Source of the DNA: Marinobacter sp. DY40_1A1 | GTDB lineage: Bacteria; Pseudomonadota; Gammaproteobacteria; Pseudomonadales; Oleiphilaceae | Reading direction: 5' to 3' | DNA: 64,000 nt | NCBI RefSeq assembly: GCF_016597815.1 | Contig: NZ_VCHA01000007.1 | Coordinates: forward strand, 84,984-148,983 | Shown here: positions 29,477 to 38,441 of the stretch, piece after piece | How positions within the stretch are numbered: the first letter of the stretch is position 1 | Layout: every line of letters begins with the position of its first letter | Notes under the pieces: model-generated | Database searches by the model: none | What the model saw: only the letters and a program-made list of their open reading frames with translations | What the model was told of the DNA's origin: nothing | Made by a program: the position numbers and the translations under genes

Positions 29477-30646
29477 ATGCTGAGAAACCGCTTCCCCCTC
29501 AACGCGGAACATGAGAAAAGCAAAATCCCCATGGGCGGGCTTATCCGGAAACGGGCAAAAAACCTGTTTATGGTTCTGATTGCGCTGCTGACCACCCATA
29601 TACTGATAATCTGGGCAGTAGAAGAGCTAACCCTGTTCGAATCGCTCTGGATGACCATGACCACCATCGCGACCGTAGGCTATGGCGACTACGCACCGGT
29701 AACCTACATAGGCCGCATCAGCACCATACTGTTCATCTTCGTGGGCGCTATTACCTTAATGACGCTGATTGTCAGCGATTTCATCGAGTACCGGTTCTAC
29801 CGCCGGGAACGCATTCTCACCGGACGCTGGATCTATAAAATGAACAACCACATTGTCATTATCAACACCCCCAAACACGGCGGCACCACCTATTTCATGC
29901 GCTTTGCAACGCAAATCCGGGCCGTACAGGGCTATGAAACCATCCCTATCATGCTGCTTACCCGGGAATTCCCCAGCGGCCTGCCGGCTGAACTGTCCGA
30001 TTTGGGCATCGTTCACTACCATGGTTCCGGCTTCGATCCGGAGGCACTGAAGGCGGTACACGCAGGCAGCGCCAAGCATATTGTTGTATTGGCTGCAGAC
30101 GAGTCCGACCCTCACTCTGATAGCCTCACTTTCGATATATCCCACCGTCTTGGCGAACTCAACCTGGGCCAGAAAACAACGGTGGAGTGCGTAACTGATG
30201 CCAACCGCAGCCGGTACAAAGAACTTGGGGTTAGGGCCGTTATTCGGCCTGTACGCACCTACCCTGAAATCATGGTGCGCTCTGTAGTGGCTCCAGGATC
30301 AGAAAAGGTTCTGGAGGACATGTTCAACTACGAGCAAGACCACCCACACCGCTACGACCTGGAACTGGATGATCTTAACTGGGCAGATATTGTCAGCGCA
30401 CTGATTCGCCATGGTATTGGTACCGCACTGGCCTATATTAATCATGACGACGAGGTTATCTGCCACCCGGCTATAACCAAAGAGATAGAGGGCAAAGGCC
30501 TTATCGTGCTGGTCAAATCCAACGATACGCCGGATCTGGCGGTGGTCGAAGAAGCACTGGAGCGCTACCGCAAGTTTATGGAAAAATGGAGAAACATGCA
30601 GGAAGATGCGACCATAACCGATTCTTCACCCCCCTCCACTCACTAA
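29477..30646 (+). CDS. Potassium channel with RCK/TrkA-N domain
   Basis: The 389-residue inner membrane protein has two predicted membrane helices. These are residues about 31-50 (FMVLIALLTTHILIIWAVEE) and 75-102, with the potassium selectivity filter TVGYGD between them at residues 66-71. A cytoplasmic TrkA-N-like regulatory region follows (HIVIINTPKHGGTTYFMRF onward; IVVLAADESDPHSDSLTFDI). The usual GxGxxG is replaced by NTPKHGG, as in some Kch-type channels. The gene is 22 bp upstream of mgtE, so an ion-transport operon is likely. Confidence 0.9.
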   Translation: MLRNRFPLNAEHEKSKIPMGGLIRKRAKNLFMVLIALLTTHILIIWAVEELTLFESLWMTMTTIATVGYGDYAPVTYIGRISTILFIFVGAITLMTLIVSDFIEYRFYRRERILTGRWIYKMNNHIVIINTPKHGGTTYFMRFATQIRAVQGYETIPIMLLTREFPSGLPAELSDLGIVHYHGSGFDPEALKAVHAGSAKHIVVLAADESDPHSDSLTFDISHRLGELNLGQKTTVECVTDANRSRYKELGVRAVIRPVRTYPEIMVRSVVAPGSEKVLEDMFNYEQDHPHRYDLELDDLNWADIVSALIRHGIGTALAYINHDDEVICHPAITKEIEGKGLIVLVKSNDTPDLAVVEEALERYRKFMEKWRNMQEDATITDSSPPSTH

Positions 30647-30668
30647 GCAACTTCTCCAGGCTTTGTCT

Positions 30669-32012
30669 ATGGAATCCGTACTTTTCCAGCCGCTGGTTGA
30701 TGCGCTTGCATCCGGCCAGCCTCAGGCCATTGCTGAAGCAGCAAACCTGTTCAATGCTGCCGATCTTGCCGAATTTATCGAACAAAATATTGAGGGAGAA
30801 ACAGGTCGCGCTCTGTTTCAGGGCCTCCCCATTGCTCTGCGAGCAAAAGTGCTGGGCTATACCAACCCGGACACCCAGCTGCTGTTGACCGAAGCTACAC
30901 CTCTGGCTGAACTGGCCCTGCTTACCACAGAAATGCCATCAGACGACCGGGTTGATTTCTTTAATCTGCTTGAAGAGCCTCGCCAGAAGCAGCTCATCAA
31001 AAAGCTTGACCAGGAAGATCAGGAAGACCTGACAGCACTTCTGGCCCACGAAGAGGGCACTGCGGGTGCCTTGATGAGCACGGATTACGCTGTGTTCGAA
31101 TCAGGCATCACGGCAAGTGAAGCCATAGACATTCTGCGCAAAACTGCAGAGAGCAAAGAAACCATATACCAATCCTACGTGATTGATGAAGACCAGGTGT
31201 TGATTGGCGTGGTGTCACTGCGCCGCCTGATCATTGCCAAGCCCGATACTGTTATCGACTCCCTGCTCGCCACGGGCCTCGTAACCACGCACACGAACAC
31301 TTCACAGGACGATGTTGCCAGACTGATCGCCAAGTATGATCTCCTCGCACTGCCCGTTGTAGACGACCACAACCGCCTTGCAGGCATCGTCACCTATGAT
31401 GATGCCATGGACGTTATAGAGGCCGAAGCGACGGAAGACATTCACAAGGGTGGAACCGTAAGCAACCTCGACTCTGGCATTACCCTGGCCTCACCTTTTT
31501 CGCTCTACCGATCCCGCATCCAGTGGCTGGTTATTTTGGTGTTCGCCAACATTTTCACCGGTGCGGGCATCGCGCATTTTGAGGACATCATTGGTGCCCA
31601 TCTGGCCCTTCTGTTTTTCATGCCACTGCTGGTTGCCAGTGCCGGTAACGCAGGCGCGCAATCCGCCACACTGGTGGTACGCGGCATAGCAACGGGGGAC
31701 GTGGTAAACCGGGACTGGATTCGGCTGTTCAACAAAGAGCTATTCGTGGCAACCGCGCTCGGCCTGACCATGGCCCTGACCGTATGGACCGTAGGCATGT
31801 TCCGCACTGAAATGGTTATCGCCACAATTGTTGCCATAACCATGATTGCGGTAGTACTTGCCGGCGGGCTAATTGGCATTTTGTTACCGCTGCTACTCAA
31901 CCGGTTGGGCGTCGACCCGGCTGCGGCAAGCATTCCACTTATCACAACCATTGCCGACGTAAGCGGTGTACTGATCTATTTCAGTATCGCCACAGCCATT
32001 TTAGGCGCCTAG
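30669..32012 (+). CDS. mgtE: Magnesium transporter MgtE
   Basis: The 447-residue protein has the MgtE N domain (residues about 1-125) and two CBS domains (about 130-250: STDYAVFESGITASEAIDIL, LVTTHTNTSQDDVARLIAKYDLLALPVVDD). A five-helix channel domain ends with PLLVASAGNAGAQSATLVVRG and GVDPAAASIPLITTIADVSG. Magnesium bound between the N and CBS domains gates the pore in known members. ATG at 30669 was chosen over a TTG six bases earlier because of spacing from CCAGG. Its last four bases overlap the convergent CYTH gene. Confidence 0.96.
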   Translation: MESVLFQPLVDALASGQPQAIAEAANLFNAADLAEFIEQNIEGETGRALFQGLPIALRAKVLGYTNPDTQLLLTEATPLAELALLTTEMPSDDRVDFFNLLEEPRQKQLIKKLDQEDQEDLTALLAHEEGTAGALMSTDYAVFESGITASEAIDILRKTAESKETIYQSYVIDEDQVLIGVVSLRRLIIAKPDTVIDSLLATGLVTTHTNTSQDDVARLIAKYDLLALPVVDDHNRLAGIVTYDDAMDVIEAEATEDIHKGGTVSNLDSGITLASPFSLYRSRIQWLVILVFANIFTGAGIAHFEDIIGAHLALLFFMPLLVASAGNAGAQSATLVVRGIATGDVVNRDWIRLFNKELFVATALGLTMALTVWTVGMFRTEMVIATIVAITMIAVVLAGGLIGILLPLLLNRLGVDPAAASIPLITTIADVSGVLIYFSIATAILGA

Positions 32013-32887
32013 CGGGCGCCTGCCCTACTCGCCAACAGTCCCAACTGGCACTGACCAAGCTCTGGCCTAGATAGCAAGTTTCCCAAAGACTGCCCTTTGG
32101 CCAAGGCCTCAACCACTGCGGCAAAGGATTGCCCTTGCCCGGAAGCTTCTGCCTGCACCGCAAGCGCCTGAACATCCAGCCCATCAAGCGAGACGCTGCC
32201 CTGCTCAAGCCAGGCATGACTGAGCCGGTATAAAAGTCGATCAAGATCATCATGCGTGTCGGCGCCTGTGCCACCATCTTCACCAGCAACATGTATTCCC
32301 GCAAGGTAATAGCCCTGTTCCGCCTTGCTGACCAGATTCAGAAAAACCGGGCATTGCAGGGCAAGCTTTTCAGCCCAGGCCAGCAGCCGGGATGGATCGC
32401 CAGACACAAGCTCAAACTCCACTTCGTGAAGTGGTTTTTCCTTTCCGCCGGCTGCAATAATGCCCTCATCCACAGCGCACTCAATCAATGCCTCGCCGTC
32501 GTCCAGCATGACCACCTGACGAGTAAAATTGGTTTCAAACGCAGGCGCCAGCCGAGCGAGGTTCACTCGATCTCCCAATGGTGTGTCTGCCAGCAACCCT
32601 ATTGAAAGCTGCGGCCCATCCACTGGCCACTCCCACTCCTCCCGCCGATGGGCACCATCCACGAACTCACCACGGGTTTTGAGTGTCTGTACATAATGGC
32701 TACCGGCCTTGCGCACACGAAGAGCCGCCTGCTGGTGATTGAGCTCCGAATCCGGGGTGTCGTAGTAACAGTTCACCAGAGATTTCTTGCTGCCAGCTTG
32801 AGCTTCCGGTTGAGCAAGCAACCAATTCAGCGCCTTCAAGAGATCTCCGGACTTGAGGCTCAATTTTATTTCCAGCTCTTCCGCCAT
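32009..32887 (-). CDS. CYTH domain protein (putative inorganic triphosphatase, YgiF-like)
   Basis: The 292-residue protein starts with the CYTH signature ExExK (MAEELEIKLSL). It continues with typical tunnel-fold residues: YYDTPDSELNHQQAALRVRK, TLKTRGEFVDGAHRREEWEW, HEVEFELVSGD and VSKAEQGYYL. YgiF homologs hydrolyse inorganic triphosphate. The C-terminal 90 residues are short compared with the CHAD domain of E. coli YgiF and lack its obvious His-rich pattern. Placement near glnE echoes the ygiF-glnE neighbourhood of enterobacteria. Confidence 0.88.
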   Translation of the reverse strand: MAEELEIKLSLKSGDLLKALNWLLAQPEAQAGSKKSLVNCYYDTPDSELNHQQAALRVRKAGSHYVQTLKTRGEFVDGAHRREEWEWPVDGPQLSIGLLADTPLGDRVNLARLAPAFETNFTRQVVMLDDGEALIECAVDEGIIAAGGKEKPLHEVEFELVSGDPSRLLAWAEKLALQCPVFLNLVSKAEQGYYLAGIHVAGEDGGTGADTHDDLDRLLYRLSHAWLEQGSVSLDGLDVQALAVQAEASGQGQSFAAVVEALAKGQSLGNLLSRPELGQCQLGLLASRAGAR

Positions 32888-32924
32888 GCTTGCCTAACCT
32901 ATATTTTCTGTAAGCCAATAACGC

Positions 32925-32955
32925 AAAAACCGGTGGCCCTGAGGCCACCGGTTTT
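32925..32955 (-). terminator. Intrinsic terminator of the porin gene
   Basis: A 13-bp palindrome AAAACCGGTGGCC / GGCCACCGGTTTT with loop CTGA lies 35 bp past the porin stop. On the minus strand it ends in a run of T. It sits between the porin stop and the CYTH start and is symmetric enough to work in both directions. Confidence 0.9.
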
Positions 32956-32989
32956 CAATACCAAACTAACTGATTAGCTGGTGAGCTGA

Positions 32990-33988
32990 TCAGAAGTAGT
33001 AGGTACCACCAACAGAGACAGAGGAAGCCTCGCTCTTGTCAGCAACACCGTAAACTCCGTCATCACCGCCACCCAGGTAGCCTTCAACGTACACGTACAG
33101 GTTATCTGAAACGTTGTGAAGTGCCTGCAGGGTGATTACGTCGATCTTATCGTCACCACTTACGCCGTCAGCTTCTGCCATCTCATAAGACAGTGCAAAC
33201 ACGTTCTTGCCCAGAGTGTAGATACCCTGTACACCGACTACATCGTAAGCATCTTTGCGGGTCTGGTATTCAAGAGAAACGGCCAGAGCATCCATATTGT
33301 AGGCAGCGCGCAAACCGTAGGTGTTTTCGTTGTTCCTAGGGGCCTCTGCTGCATTTGAAGAATACTCGGTAGCACCATCGTTAGAGTCCATAGCAAACGC
33401 CAGGGTCAGTGCATCAGCAGAGTAGATTGCTGCCAACTGGTACGGGTAGCTCTTCTTGCCGCCTGACTGTGAATCGCCGTCGCCGTTAACCTGTACAGCA
33501 GCACCCAGCTTTAAACCGCCGAAGGATGGCGTCATGTATTGGATCAGGTCGCCTTCACCAGTAGTGTAGTTTCCACCGATGTTGTACGTTCCAACTTCGT
33601 AATAGTTTACGATCTTGTCGACCGCTGATTCGTACAGGGAATCGTCAGAACCAACCCACAGTTGACCGAAGTTGTCACCCTTAATACCGATGTACGCCTC
33701 GTCCAGCTTGATACGACCACGACCTTTAGACTTGTCGTCTGCATCAATACCATCCAGCTCAATCTTCATGAAGCCTGTGAGGCCAGGGTTGATCGCATGC
33801 TCATGAGTAAAGCCGATGGTGGAGCCGTTATCGTTGTGGGCGATGTCGCTTGAGCCACCATCAACGTTGGTGTAAGTCAGAGCGTACTGGATGTTACCGT
33901 AAACCGTCGGCAGGTTGCTTTCCTGTGCCAGAGCAGTGCCAGAAATAGTGGCAGCAGCGATAGCAGATGCAATGAGAGTCTTCTTCAT
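32990..33988 (-). CDS. Gram-negative outer membrane porin
   Basis: The 332-residue protein has a signal peptide (MKKTLIASAIAAATISGTALA, cleavage before QES) and a beta-barrel of the Porin_4 type. The mature protein opens with LPTVYGNIQYALTYTNVDGG and holds DEAYIGIKGDNFGQLWVGSD near residue 95. It ends in the outer-membrane signature with terminal Phe (VGGTYYF). It should form a general or anion-type diffusion pore; specificity is unknown. The start was set by the signal peptide and AAGGA upstream; the frame is open further up. It has its own terminator and a long upstream region, suggesting high, regulated expression. Confidence 0.93.
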   Translation of the reverse strand: MKKTLIASAIAAATISGTALAQESNLPTVYGNIQYALTYTNVDGGSSDIAHNDNGSTIGFTHEHAINPGLTGFMKIELDGIDADDKSKGRGRIKLDEAYIGIKGDNFGQLWVGSDDSLYESAVDKIVNYYEVGTYNIGGNYTTGEGDLIQYMTPSFGGLKLGAAVQVNGDGDSQSGGKKSYPYQLAAIYSADALTLAFAMDSNDGATEYSSNAAEAPRNNENTYGLRAAYNMDALAVSLEYQTRKDAYDVVGVQGIYTLGKNVFALSYEMAEADGVSGDDKIDVITLQALHNVSDNLYVYVEGYLGGGDDGVYGVADKSEASSVSVGGTYYF

Positions 33989-34372
33989 GTTGTATGTCCT
34001 TTTGCGAGTTATTTCAGGTTTTAACAACGGGTTAATCCCGATTTCTATAAGCTGCCCCAGAAAAACCGGATGGCTCTTATTTTAGGTTTGCAACATGTCA
34101 AATCTATGACAAAGAAGCAACTTTTCCCACCATAAAGACCTCACTCAATCAGATCTTTATGGTTCAGTCACTTACGGCACTCTCTTAAAGCGCCGCATGA
34201 TGACTCACTTTTAATACATGAACAGCTATTTTGCAAATATTTCATGTCGATTTTTTAACCCATTTAATCCCAAAAACGCAAACCTTTATTCCAAAGCACC
34301 TTCGGCCAAGGCCCAGCCGCTCTTTTCAGGATGGGTAAATCAACGTATTCCACTACAAGTTTGCAACAACAC
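33989..34372 (-). promoter_or_regulatory. Porin upstream region with a 10-bp palindrome
   Basis: This 384-bp stretch has no gene. A perfect inverted repeat, ACCATAAAGA (34129-34138) and TCTTTATGGT (34154-34163), is separated by 15 nt. Downstream of it toward the porin, TTGACA (34096-34101, minus strand) could be a -35 box, but no good -10 follows. The region is AT-rich compared with its surroundings. Operator and promoter roles are inferred. Confidence 0.5.
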
Positions 34373-34819
34373 TCAGCGGGTTGAAAGCATAAAAGTTACC
34401 GGCCCGTCATTAACCAGGCCCACCTTCATGTCCGCGCCGAATAAACCTTCTTTAACCCTTGCCGCACCCAGCTCCGCCCGTGCCAGATCGAGGAAACTGG
34501 CATACTGGCTTTCTGCCAAATCCGGGGCGGCCGCACGTGAAAAACCAGGGCGTGTACCTGAAGAAGTGTCAGCAGCAAGTGTAAACTGGGGTACAACAAG
34601 CAAGGCGCCACCTGTATCGAGCAAACTGAGATTCATGCGCCCCGCTTCATCAGGAAAGATGCGGTAGGTAAGTATTTTCCGAAGCAGCTGTTTTGTTTCA
34701 CTCTGTTCATCTCCCCGCTCCACACCCAGCAACAACAATATACCGGCATCTATGCGCGAAATTTCACGACCGTTAACCTCGACGCTAGCTTTTGACACCC
34801 GCTGGACAAGTCCTTTCAT
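34373..34819 (-). CDS. dtd: D-aminoacyl-tRNA deacylase
   Basis: The 148-residue protein is the standard Dtd length. It hydrolyses D-aminoacyl-tRNA and mischarged glycyl-tRNA(Ala), keeping D-amino acids out of protein. Family marks are MKGLVQRVSKASVEVNG at the start, the catalytic-region PQFTLAADTSSGTRPGFS and the Gly-cisPro motif NDGPVTFMLSTR. The first motif is usually SQFTL, so the Pro here is a small deviation. It follows pip on the same strand, an order also known in pseudomonads. Confidence 0.96.
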   Translation of the reverse strand: MKGLVQRVSKASVEVNGREISRIDAGILLLLGVERGDEQSETKQLLRKILTYRIFPDEAGRMNLSLLDTGGALLVVPQFTLAADTSSGTRPGFSRAAAPDLAESQYASFLDLARAELGAARVKEGLFGADMKVGLVNDGPVTFMLSTR

Positions 34820-34915
34820 CCGGTTTTTTTGTTAACTCCGGTCAAATGAGAATTACAATCAGGCAAGAGTGTAGCCATGCTCGCAGGTTCTCGCAACCCC
34901 GACTAACGGCTAGCA

Positions 34916-35878
34916 TCAGCCGGCATTTTTCTCCGCTCTTGCAATGACCTCATCAACACTTCGCAAAAGCGCATCCACAATAGCCGGTTCAGACGCAGAA
35001 TGCCCGGCTTCGCGGATAATTCGCAACTCTGCTTCTGGCCAGGCATTACTGAGAGCAAGCGCATTATCCAGCGGACACACCATGTCGTAGCGGCCATGAA
35101 CAATAATGGCGGGTATACCCCGGAGCTTGTGCGCATCCCTTACAATCTGGTTATCTTCCAGAAACGCAGCATTCATGAAGTAGTGACACTCGATTCGCGC
35201 CAGGGCAATGGCAACATGCGGGTGACCAAAATGCTCAACAACCCGCGGGCTCGGGTTCAGCGTGGCGCAGCGTCCTTCCCATATCGACCAGGCTTTCGCA
35301 GCCTGCATCTGCTCCAACTCGTTACTGCTGGTTAGCCTTCGGTAATAGGCGCTCACCATATCACCGCGCTCAACTTCGGGTATCGGTGCTTCAAACTCCT
35401 TCCAGTAGTCTGGAAATACGCGGCTTGCACCATCCTGATAGAACCAGGAAATATCCCGGGGACGACAAAGGAAAATTCCCCTAAGCACAAGCCCCATAAC
35501 CCGCTCCGCATGGGCTTGGGCGTATACAAGACTAAGAGTGGAACCCCAACTTCCTCCGAACAGCAGCCAGCGCTCAACCCCCAGGAATTCACGAATAGTT
35601 TCCATATCCTGAACCAGCTTGTCGGTGCTGTTCCCCTCCAGTTCCGCCAGGGGTGTGGAGCGACCGGCTCCGCGCTGATCCATCAGAATGATTCGAAAAC
35701 GCTCCGCATCGAAGAATCGGCGATGATAGTCCTCACATCCACCCCCGGGACCGCCATGAACAAAAAGAACGGGTATCCCCTCCGGATTGCCACTTTCCTC
35801 AACATACAGTTCATGGGGCGCTTCCACCGCCAGCCGGTGTTTTGCGTAAGGTTTGATGTCCGGGTACAGGGTAAGCAT
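34916..35878 (-). CDS. pip: Proline iminopeptidase
   Basis: The 320-residue alpha/beta hydrolase of peptidase family S33 removes N-terminal proline from peptides. The oxyanion motif HGGPGGG is near residue 40, the nucleophile is in GGSWGSTL near residue 110, the Asp in HGRYDMVCP and the His in REAGHSASE. The start motif MLTLYPDIKPYAKHRLAV is typical of the family. It is probably co-transcribed with dtd, 96 bp downstream. Confidence 0.95.
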   Translation of the reverse strand: MLTLYPDIKPYAKHRLAVEAPHELYVEESGNPEGIPVLFVHGGPGGGCEDYHRRFFDAERFRIILMDQRGAGRSTPLAELEGNSTDKLVQDMETIREFLGVERWLLFGGSWGSTLSLVYAQAHAERVMGLVLRGIFLCRPRDISWFYQDGASRVFPDYWKEFEAPIPEVERGDMVSAYYRRLTSSNELEQMQAAKAWSIWEGRCATLNPSPRVVEHFGHPHVAIALARIECHYFMNAAFLEDNQIVRDAHKLRGIPAIIVHGRYDMVCPLDNALALSNAWPEAELRIIREAGHSASEPAIVDALLRSVDEVIARAEKNAG

Positions 35879-35963
35879 GGGGCGCTCCGCTGATCAGCTT
35901 AAGGTCGACGACAGTGTAGCGGAGATATGCGGATACCAGGATGTGTTTGCAAAAACCGGAAGC

Positions 35964-35998
35964 AAAAAAAAGCCGGGGCTGTGTTACCAGCGCCGGCC
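35964..35998 (-). terminator. Intrinsic terminator of typA
   Basis: On the minus strand GCCGGCGCTG and CAGCCCCGGC form a stem with one mismatch and loop GTAACA, followed by eight T. It lies just past the typA stop and before pip. Confidence 0.92.
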
Positions 35999-36016
35999 TG
36001 ATTCAAAGCGTAAACC

Positions 36017-37828
36017 TTACTTTTTGCTCGCGCGCTTACGCTCGTTTTCGGTAAGGTGTTTCTTACGCAGACGAATAGATTTGGGCGTTACTTCAACCAA
36101 CTCATCATCGTCAATAAATTCCAGCGCCTGCTCAAGAGTAAACTTGATCGGCGGCACCAGGCCAATGACCTCGTCCTTGCCGGAGGCACGCATGTTATCC
36201 AGCTTCTTGCCTTTGGTGGGGTTAATCACCAAGTCATTTTCACGGCTATGTATACCGCAAAGCTGGCCTTCATAAATTTCCTGGCCTGGATCGAGGAACA
36301 GCTTGCCACGACTCTGGAGAGTTTCCAGTGAATAGGTCAAGGCCGTACCTGTGGCCATGGAAACCAGAACGCCGTTTTGGCGACTGGTAACGTCACCGCT
36401 TTTGATCGGGCCATAGTGACTGAAGGTTGAGGTAAGAATACCCGTACCTGAGGTCATGGTCAGAAAGCTGTTACGGAAGCCGATAAGCCCGCGGGCAGGA
36501 ATCGTGTACTCAAGGCGCATACGGCCCTTGCCGTCCGGTACCATGTTGGTGAGATCGCCCTTGCGCAGCCCCATTTGCTCCATCAAGGAACCCTGGTGCT
36601 GCTCTTCGATATCAACAATAACGTTCTCGTACGGCTCCTGCTTTTCGCCGTCTACTTCCTTGATAACCACTTCCGGGCGACCTACCGCCAACTCGAAGTT
36701 TTCGCGGCGCATGTTTTCAATCAGAACTGACAGGTGCAGCTCACCGCGCCCGGATACCTTGAACTTGTCTGCTGAGTCACCCTCTTCTACGCGCAAGGCA
36801 ACGTTGTGCAGCAATTCCTTCTCAAGGCGGTCCTTGATGTTCCGACTGGTCACAAACTTGCCTTCTTTACCACAGAAGGGCGAGTCGTTAACCTGGAATG
36901 TCATGGAAACAGTTGGCTCATCCACCGTCAGCGGTGGCAGGGCCTCCACGTTGTTCATGTCGCACAGGGTGTCGGAGATGTACAGTTCATCCAGACCGCT
37001 TACGCACACAATGTCGCCCGCCTGCGCTTCAGCCACTTCCACGCGCTGCAAGCCGGAGTGCCCCATAATCTTGAGGATTCGGCCCTGACGCTTCTTACCA
37101 TCTGCACCAATGGCAACCACGGGTGAATTGGTTTTGATCTTGCCGCGGGCAATACGGCCGATACCAATCACACCAAGAAAGCTGTTGTAATCGAGCTGGG
37201 ATATCTGCATCTGGAAGGGACCTTCCGGATCAACAGAAGGCGCGGGCACGTGATCAACGATCGCCTGGAAGACGGCATCCATGTTGTCTGCCAGATCCTC
37301 ATGGTCCAGGCCGGCTACACCGTTCAGTGCGCTGGCATAAACAATCGGGAAATCCAGTTGCTCATCGGTTGCACCGAGACTGTCAAACAGATCGAAAACC
37401 TGGTCTACAACCCAATCCGGACGCGCGCCCGGGCGGTCAACCTTGTTCACAACCACAATCGGACGCAGCCCGGCGGCGAAAGCCTTCTGGGTTACGAAAC
37501 GGGTCTGGGGCATGGGGCCGTCGATGGAATCAACCACCAGCAGCACGCAATCAACCATGCTCATGACCCGCTCTACTTCGCCACCAAAATCCGCGTGCCC
37601 AGGGGTGTCTACAATATTGATATCGTAGCCATTCCACTTAAGTGCGGTATTTTTGGCAAGAATAGTAATGCCCCGCTCTTTTTCCTGGTCGTTGGAGTCC
37701 ATGACGCGCTCGTTCTCGAGCTCTTTGCGATCCAGCGTGCCGGACAGACGCAGCAGTTTGTCTACAAGCGTGGTCTTACCATGGTCAACGTGGGCGATAA
37801 TGGCGATATTACGAAGTTTTTCAATCAC
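36017..37828 (-). CDS. typA: Ribosome-associated GTPase TypA/BipA
   Basis: The 603-residue translational GTPase has all G motifs: AHVDHGKTT (residues 11-19), switch I with ERGITI, DTPGH and NKVD. EF-G-like domains follow, then the TypA-specific C-terminal domain ([19 protein letters not shown]). It acts on ribosomes in assembly, stress and cold adaptation. The start is GTG at 37828 with AGGA eight bases upstream and matches the family opening [16 protein letters not shown]; the 66-codon upstream extension is chance. It is divergent from glnA across a 613-bp control region. Confidence 0.96.
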   Translation of the reverse strand: MIEKLRNIAIIAHVDHGKTTLVDKLLRLSGTLDRKELENERVMDSNDQEKERGITILAKNTALKWNGYDINIVDTPGHADFGGEVERVMSMVDCVLLVVDSIDGPMPQTRFVTQKAFAAGLRPIVVVNKVDRPGARPDWVVDQVFDLFDSLGATDEQLDFPIVYASALNGVAGLDHEDLADNMDAVFQAIVDHVPAPSVDPEGPFQMQISQLDYNSFLGVIGIGRIARGKIKTNSPVVAIGADGKKRQGRILKIMGHSGLQRVEVAEAQAGDIVCVSGLDELYISDTLCDMNNVEALPPLTVDEPTVSMTFQVNDSPFCGKEGKFVTSRNIKDRLEKELLHNVALRVEEGDSADKFKVSGRGELHLSVLIENMRRENFELAVGRPEVVIKEVDGEKQEPYENVIVDIEEQHQGSLMEQMGLRKGDLTNMVPDGKGRMRLEYTIPARGLIGFRNSFLTMTSGTGILTSTFSHYGPIKSGDVTSRQNGVLVSMATGTALTYSLETLQSRGKLFLDPGQEIYEGQLCGIHSRENDLVINPTKGKKLDNMRASGKDEVIGLVPPIKFTLEQALEFIDDDELVEVTPKSIRLRKKHLTENERKRASKK

Positions 37829-38081
37829 AAATTTATTCCTGAGAAATGCACTCAATGATCCAAGAAAGCCATTCAGGGACAACCCCGCACGCGCCACCTC
37901 AAATCTGTAAAATGGACTCATCCACTGGCACCTGGCGGCCCAGCGCTCCGCATGCAGCGCCCGGCTTGTAGCCTGGACCCATGCAGAGAAAATGAAGCGG
38001 CGCGCAGTATATCGAAAACTCTGCACCGTTTATATGTAGAAGAACGCCTATTTCTTAATCAATTTCACGAAGCGATCCTGG
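37829..38081. other. typA side of the typA-glnA intergenic region
   Basis: No gene is visible here. Part of the 613-bp gap, this stretch should hold the typA promoter. A TATACT on the minus strand near 38007-38012 could be a -10 box, but it has no convincing -35. I see no RNA gene. Confidence 0.35.
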
Positions 38082-38139
38082 CGCACCAAGTTGGTGCGAC
38101 AAGGCGAGCCAACCTCGGCAGACGCACCATTATGGCGCA
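38082..38139 (+). promoter_or_regulatory. Two NtrC enhancer sites upstream of glnA
   Basis: CGCACCAAGTTGGTGCG (38082-38098) is a perfect palindrome. CGCACCATTATGGCGCA (38123-38139) is nearly so. Both fit the NtrC pattern GCACC-N5-GGTGC. Their centres are 41 bp apart, close to four helical turns, and lie about 140 and 185 bp upstream of the predicted sigma-54 start. This is the classical enhancer layout for nitrogen-regulated glnA. Confidence 0.85.
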
Positions 38140-38246
38140 CATTGCGTATGTTAAGCCAATCACTCCATCCACCCTCATTTCCGAATACCGCCCAAAGACG
38201 CTGTAACTGGGGAGAAATCATCAGATCCAGAACAGCCACCCAAAAC

Positions 38247-38262
38247 TGGCAAGCACCTTGCT
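38247..38262 (+). promoter_or_regulatory. Sigma-54 promoter of glnA
   Basis: TGGCAAGCACCTTGCT fits TGGCAC-N5-TTGCW with one mismatch and has the required GG-N10-GC spacing of the -24/-12 elements. Transcription would begin near 38273, about 170 nt before the glnA ATG. It works together with the upstream NtrC sites. Confidence 0.85.
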
Positions 38263-38441
38263 TTAACCCAACCATCGAGTTTTTTAAACCGTCTGCTCAG
38301 CGCAAATGTGAAGGTAAGAACCAACAGCTTTTGCTAAGCTGCGCAGACTTGTATACCAGACCGGAATTCAGCCCCACAGAACGATCCGGAACACCGATCA
38401 CGAATATGCCCGCGGCGCGGGATTACTTACGGAGCATGCAC

